The notes under the pieces: model-generated
Told to the model about the DNA's origin: nothing
Database searches by the model: none
The model's input: the letters and a program-made list of their open reading frames with translations, nothing else
Position numbers and translations under genes: made by a program
Assembly: GCA_037441125.1 (NCBI GenBank)
Contig: JBBIST010000109.1
Span: forward strand, 1 to 8,943
Length of the DNA stretch: 8,943 bases
From: JALHMQ01 sp037441125
Lineage (GTDB): Bacteria; Pseudomonadota; Gammaproteobacteria; Burkholderiales; Burkholderiaceae_F
Reading direction: 5' to 3'
In this document: one piece after another, positions 6,094-8,943 of the stretch
How positions within the stretch are numbered: the first letter of the stretch is position 1
Layout: every line of letters begins with the position of its first letter

Positions 6094-7117
6094 ACAGGCG
6101 GCGGGTGGCGGCGACGAAGTCGTCGAGCTTGCGGCGGGCGGCGCCGCTGGCGACGGTGGCGCGCGCCAGTTGGAGGCCGTCGGCGATCGACGGCACGACG
6201 TCGGCCGCGTACAGCGCCACGCCGGCGTTGAGGATCACGATCTCGCGCGGCGTGCCTTCGACGTTGTCGAGCGCCGCCAGCAGCATCGCCTTGCTTTCTT
6301 CGGCGCCGGCGACCTTCAGCCCGCGGTGGCTGACCATACGCAGGCCGAAGTCCTCGGGGTGAATCTCGTACTCGCGCACGGCGCCGTCCTTGAGTTCGCC
6401 CACCATGGTCGCGGCGCCGAGCGAGACCTCGTCCAGACCGTCGCGGCCGTGCACGACCAGCACATGGCGGCTGCCGAGTTCCTTGAGCACGCGCACCTGG
6501 ATGCCGACCAGATCCGGGTGGAACACGCCCAGCACCTGGTTCGGCGCGCCGGCCGGGTTGGTCAGTGGCCCGAGGATGTTGAAGATCGTGCGCACGCCGA
6601 GTTCCTTGCGCACCGGCGCCGCGTGCTTCATTGCCGCGTGATGGTTGGGCGCGAACATGAAGCCGATGCCGGTGGCGGTCAGGCACTGCGCCACCTTCTC
6701 CGGCGGCAGGTTGATCTGCGCCCCGAGCGCCTCCAGCACGTCGGCGCTGCCGCTGCCGGAGGACACGCTGCGGCCGCCGTGCTTGGCGACACGCGCGCCG
6801 GCGGCGGCGGCGACGAACATCGCCGCAGTGGAGATGTTGAAGGTGTGGGCGGCGTCCCCGCCGGTACCGCACAGGTCGACGAGGTTGTGCTTCTCGGCCA
6901 CCGCCACCGGTGTCGCGAACTCGCGCATGATCTGCGCCGCGGCGGCGATCTCGCCCACCGTCTCCTTCTTCACGCGCAGACCCATCGCGAGCGCGGCGAT
7001 CTGCACCGGCGACAGCTCGCCCGCCATCAGCCGCCGCCACAGCGACAGCATCTCGTCGGCGAAGATCTCGCGGTGTTCGATACAGCGGATCAGCGCTTCG
7101 GTCGGGGTGATCGCCAT
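6092..7117 (-). CDS. trpD: Anthranilate phosphoribosyltransferase
   Basis: This 341-residue enzyme joins anthranilate to phosphoribosyl pyrophosphate, the second step of tryptophan synthesis. The glycine-rich PRPP-binding motif CGTGGD is at 83-88, NIST at 94-97, and the anthranilate and PRPP-contacting KHGGRSVSS at 112-120. Most characterised enzymes have KHGN here; the KHGG form is, from memory, common in Betaproteobacteria and hints at the host. GFMFAPNHHAAMKHA (152-166) and the metal-binding aspartate-glutamate pair in DGLDEVSL (D229, E230) are also present. The start at 7117 is chosen because AAGGAG lies nine bases upstream and MAITPTEAL is a normal N-terminus; an in-frame ATG at 7189 would add 24 residues from a structured spacer. 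The gene follows trpG after 103 bases, a longer gap than usual for this operon, and its stop codon touches the AT-rich repeat. Function is secure. Confidence 0.96.
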   Translation of the reverse strand: MAITPTEALIRCIEHREIFADEMLSLWRRLMAGELSPVQIAALAMGLRVKKETVGEIAAAAQIMREFATPVAVAEKHNLVDLCGTGGDAAHTFNISTAAMFVAAAAGARVAKHGGRSVSSGSGSADVLEALGAQINLPPEKVAQCLTATGIGFMFAPNHHAAMKHAAPVRKELGVRTIFNILGPLTNPAGAPNQVLGVFHPDLVGIQVRVLKELGSRHVLVVHGRDGLDEVSLGAATMVGELKDGAVREYEIHPEDFGLRMVSHRGLKVAGAEESKAMLLAALDNVEGTPREIVILNAGVALYAADVVPSIADGLQLARATVASGAARRKLDDFVAATRRL

Positions 7118-7126
7118 CGGCCCTTG

Positions 7127-7132
7127 CTCCTT
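7127..7132 (-). promoter_or_regulatory. trpD: Shine-Dalgarno sequence for trpD
   Basis: On the minus strand AAGGAG ends nine bases before the ATG at 7117, the best ribosome site in the minus-strand block. It fixes the trpD start at 7117 rather than the in-frame upstream ATG at 7189. A perfect 12-bp palindrome lies only four bases upstream of it (7137-7148). Confidence 0.65.
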
Positions 7133-7136
7133 GGGT

Positions 7137-7148
7137 ACTGAATTCAGT
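7137..7148. other. Perfect 12-bp palindrome before trpD
   Basis: ACTGAATTCAGT is a perfect inverted repeat with no spacer, four bases upstream of the trpD Shine-Dalgarno sequence. It is AT-richer than its surroundings and does not extend further (T and C at the outer positions). The form suits a dimeric DNA-binding protein, or it may be chance. It is not a match to the E. coli TrpR operator, whose core is CTAGTTAACTAG. Confidence 0.4.
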
Positions 7149-7168
7149 CGCACGCGCGCAGCGACAGC

Positions 7169-7203
7169 GCCTGCCGCAGCAACCGGCACCGGCGCGGCAA
7201 GGC
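7169..7203 (-). other. Bulged stem-loop in the trpG-trpD spacer
   Basis: On the coding strand GCCTTGCCGC (7203-7194) can pair with GCGGCAGGC (7177-7169), making nine GC-rich pairs with one bulged T around a 16-base loop. The loop holds two direct copies of GCCGGT. It lies in the 103-base spacer between trpG and trpD. GC-rich DNA forms such stems by chance often, so the structure is plausible but its role is unproven; mRNA stability or partial termination inside the operon would be the natural possibilities. Confidence 0.35.
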
Positions 7204-7220
7204 GGCAGCGATGCGAAGCC

Positions 7221-7793
7221 TCATGCCGCTACCCGGGCGAGGAAGTTCCTCAGCAGCGCGTGCCCGTGTTCGCTCGCGATCGACTCCGGGTGGAACTGCA
7301 CGCCCTCGACCGCCAGCAACCGGTGGCGCAGCCCCATGATCTCGCCGTCGGCGGTCCACGCGGTCACCTCGAGGCAGTCGGGCAGCGATTCGCGCTCGAC
7401 CGCCAGCGAGTGGTAGCGGGTCGCGGTGAAAGGCGAAGGCAGGCCGGCGAAGACGCCGGCGCCGGCGTGCTCGATCGCATCGGTCTTGCCGTGCATCAGC
7501 CGGCGCGCACGAACGACCCTGCCGCCGAAGGCATGGCCGATCGCCTGGTGGCCGAGGCACACGCCGAGGATCGGCACCCGGCCGGCGAAGCGCTGGATCA
7601 CGTCGAGCGAGATCCCGGCCTCGGTCGGCGAGCACGGCCCGGGCGAGATGCAGATGCGGCCAGGCGCCAGCCGCGCGATCTCGTCGAGCGCGATCTCGTC
7701 GTTGCGCGCCACCCGCACCTGCTCGCCCAGTTCGCCGAAATACTGGACCAGGTTGTAGGTGAAGCTGTCGTAGTTGTCGATCATCAGCAGCAT
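7221..7793 (-). CDS. trpG: Anthranilate synthase glutamine amidotransferase subunit
   Basis: This 190-residue class I glutamine amidotransferase releases ammonia from glutamine for TrpE, which uses it to make anthranilate from chorismate. The catalytic triad is visible: C79 in GVCLGHQ (77-83), and H168 and E170 in QFHPES. SPGPCSP at 50-56 forms the oxyanion region, and MHGK at 100-103 is typical of TrpG/PabA. The start at 7793 gives MLLMIDNYDSFTYNL, which lines up with PabA and TrpG N-termini. An ATG at 7808 would add five residues, and a stop codon in frame at 7817 rules out anything longer; neither start has a strong ribosome site. In many bacteria one such subunit serves both anthranilate and aminodeoxychorismate synthase; that is possible here but not shown. 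It follows trpE by 91 bases. Assignment to trpG rather than pabA rests on the operon. Confidence 0.95.
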   Translation of the reverse strand: MLLMIDNYDSFTYNLVQYFGELGEQVRVARNDEIALDEIARLAPGRICISPGPCSPTEAGISLDVIQRFAGRVPILGVCLGHQAIGHAFGGRVVRARRLMHGKTDAIEHAGAGVFAGLPSPFTATRYHSLAVERESLPDCLEVTAWTADGEIMGLRHRLLAVEGVQFHPESIASEHGHALLRNFLARVAA

Positions 7794-7884
7794 GTGCGCG
7801 CGATCCATTCGGTCTCAGCGAACGATTCTCCGCGCTGCCGCCCGGACCGACATCGATCCGCCACCCGGCGTAGCGCACGCCGCC

Positions 7885-8943
7885 TCACTCGACATCGAAG
7901 CCGTCCTCGACCGTTTCCGCGGCGCGCAGCACGGCCCGCGCCTTGGCCTCGGTCTCCAGCCACTCGCTCTCGGGCACCGAGTCGGCGACGATGCCGGCGC
8001 CGGCCTGCACGTACAGCACGTTGCCCTTGACCAGGCCGGTGCGGATCGCAATCGCCAGGTCCATGTCGCCGGCGAACGACAGGTAGCCGACGGCGCCGCC
8101 GAAGACGCCGCGCTTGGTCGGCTCCAGCTCGTCGATGATTTCCATCGCCCGCACCTTGGGCGCGCCCGAGAGCGTTCCGGCGGGGAAGGTGGCGCGCAGC
8201 ACGTCGAGGTTGGTCAGTCCGGGCTTCAGGCGTCCCTCGACATGGCTCACCATGTGCATTACGTGCGAGTAGCGTTCGATCGCCATCTGCTCGGTCACGC
8301 GCACGCTGCCGACCTCGGCGATGCGGCCGACATCGTTGCGGGCGAGATCGATCAGCATCAGGTGCTCGGCGCGTTCCTTCGGGTCGGCGAGCAGCTCGGC
8401 GGCAAGCTGCGCATCGTGCTCTGGCGTGCCGCCGCGCGGCCGCGTGCCGGCGATCGGCCGCAGCGCAACGGTGCGCTCGCGACCCTCGGGCGTAGCGCGC
8501 TCCTCGCTGCGCACCAGGATCTCGGGGCTGGCGCCGACGATCTGGTGGTCGCCGAAGTCGTAGAAGTACATGTACGGCGACGGGTTGAGCGTGCGCAGCG
8601 CGCGGTACAGCGACAGCGGCGGATCGGCGTACTGCTTGCTGATGCGCTGGCCGAGCACGACCTGCATCACGTCGCCGGCGGCGATGAGGTCCTTGCAGCG
8701 CTCGACCGCGCGCAGGTAGCGGCTCTTGTCGAACTCGCGCGTCTCGGCGCGGCGCAGACTGGCGCGCGTGTGCGGCGGCTCGATGTGCCGCGCCAGCCGC
8801 GCTTTCAGCTCGCGCAGCCGCTCGCGCGCGCGGCGAAAGCCCTCGGCATGGCCGGTGTCGGCGTAGACGATCAGGTAGGCGCGGCCGGTCAGGTTGTCGA
8901 TGACCGCCAGCTCCTCGGTCAGCAGCAGATGGATGTCGGGCAG
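7885..8943 (-). CDS. trpE: Anthranilate synthase component I, 5' end outside the window
   Basis: The 352 residues visible are the chorismate-binding part of anthranilate synthase, which converts chorismate and ammonia to anthranilate, the first step of tryptophan synthesis. The frame is open to the window edge, so the N-terminal part with the tryptophan feedback site is missing. Visible motifs, numbered from the window edge, are GDVMQVVLGQR (about 90-100), PIAGTRPRG (163-171), DLARNDVGR (199-207), TFPAGTLSGAPK (252-263) and QAGAGIVADS (313-322). The alanine in PIAGT separates it from PabB, where this position is the lysine of PIKGT. The GTG at 8670 is an internal valine codon, not a start. 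The gene is the first of the visible trpEGDC run, and any leader peptide or promoter lies outside the window. Function is secure. Confidence 0.96.
   Translation of the reverse strand: MPDIHLLLTEELAVIDNLTGRAYLIVYADTGHAEGFRRARERLRELKARLARHIEPPHTRASLRRAETREFDKSRYLRAVERCKDLIAAGDVMQVVLGQRISKQYADPPLSLYRALRTLNPSPYMYFYDFGDHQIVGASPEILVRSEERATPEGRERTVALRPIAGTRPRGGTPEHDAQLAAELLADPKERAEHLMLIDLARNDVGRIAEVGSVRVTEQMAIERYSHVMHMVSHVEGRLKPGLTNLDVLRATFPAGTLSGAPKVRAMEIIDELEPTKRGVFGGAVGYLSFAGDMDLAIAIRTGLVKGNVLYVQAGAGIVADSVPESEWLETEAKARAVLRAAETVEDGFDVE

Noticed and set aside
4950..6362. Long open frame of 470 codons on the plus strand
   Set aside because: It runs antisense through ung, trpC and the end of trpD, is dominated by Arg, Ala and Gly, and shows no family motif. 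It is a by-product of high GC.
5214..7040. 608-codon minus-strand frame that could be read as one large protein ending in TrpC
   Set aside because: Only the last 270 codons are TrpC-like; the upstream part is trpD read in the wrong frame, so there is no TrpD-TrpC fusion.
7137..7148. TrpR operator before trpD
   Set aside because: The palindrome lacks the CTAG half-sites of the E. coli operator, and the spot is internal to the operon; the trp promoter would lie upstream of trpE, outside the window.
6170..8030. Long plus-strand frames opposite trpD, trpG and trpE (6170-7141 and 6645-8030)
   Set aside because: They have low-complexity composition and lie opposite genes with complete catalytic motifs.
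7885..8670. GTG at 8670 as the start of a short trpE
   Set aside because: The frame and its TrpE-like sequence continue without a stop to the window edge, so this is an internal valine codon.

Overview
This 8.9 kb window is very GC-rich (I estimate about 70%) and densely coded, with short gaps and no sign of a CRISPR array, phage, plasmid or complete insertion sequence. The gene content and protein style (separate trpE, trpG, trpD and trpC in one run, and a TrpD with KHGG in place of the usual KHGN) suggest a chromosome segment of a high-GC Proteobacterium, most likely a Betaproteobacterium. That assignment is inference from remembered family features, not a database result.

Layout. Bases 1-236 (+) hold the C-terminal end of a MobA/MocA-like nucleotidyltransferase. 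A complete M61-family metallopeptidase with a C-terminal PDZ domain follows (286-2061, +). Thirteen bases later comes an RlmN/Cfr-family radical SAM RNA methyltransferase (2075-3130, +). These face a long block on the minus strand. The two blocks meet in a 19-base convergent junction that carries a GC hairpin.

The minus-strand block reads, in transcription order: trpE (8943-7885, 5' end outside the window), trpG (7793-7221), trpD (7117-6092), trpC (6026-5214), ung (5214-4522) and an NCS2 uracil/pyrimidine permease of the RutG/UraA type (4433-3150). TrpE and TrpG form anthranilate synthase, TrpD adds phosphoribose, and TrpC closes the indole ring, giving chorismate to indole-3-glycerol phosphate. 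The isomerase TrpF and tryptophan synthase TrpAB are not in the window. The trpC stop and ung start overlap as TGATG, so a DNA repair glycosylase appears to be translationally coupled to tryptophan synthesis. The permease follows after 88 bases and may have its own start signals.

Most of the window is ordinary core metabolism, and I do not see a convincing new multi-gene system. The points worth checking are small: an AT-rich imperfect palindrome wedged between trpD and trpC that looks like a solitary REP/RAYT-type repeat; a structured trpG-trpD spacer with a bulged hairpin, a 26-codon ORF and a perfect 12-bp palindrome; a compact RlmN-like enzyme that may be a second paralogue; and the trp-ung-uracil permease linkage.
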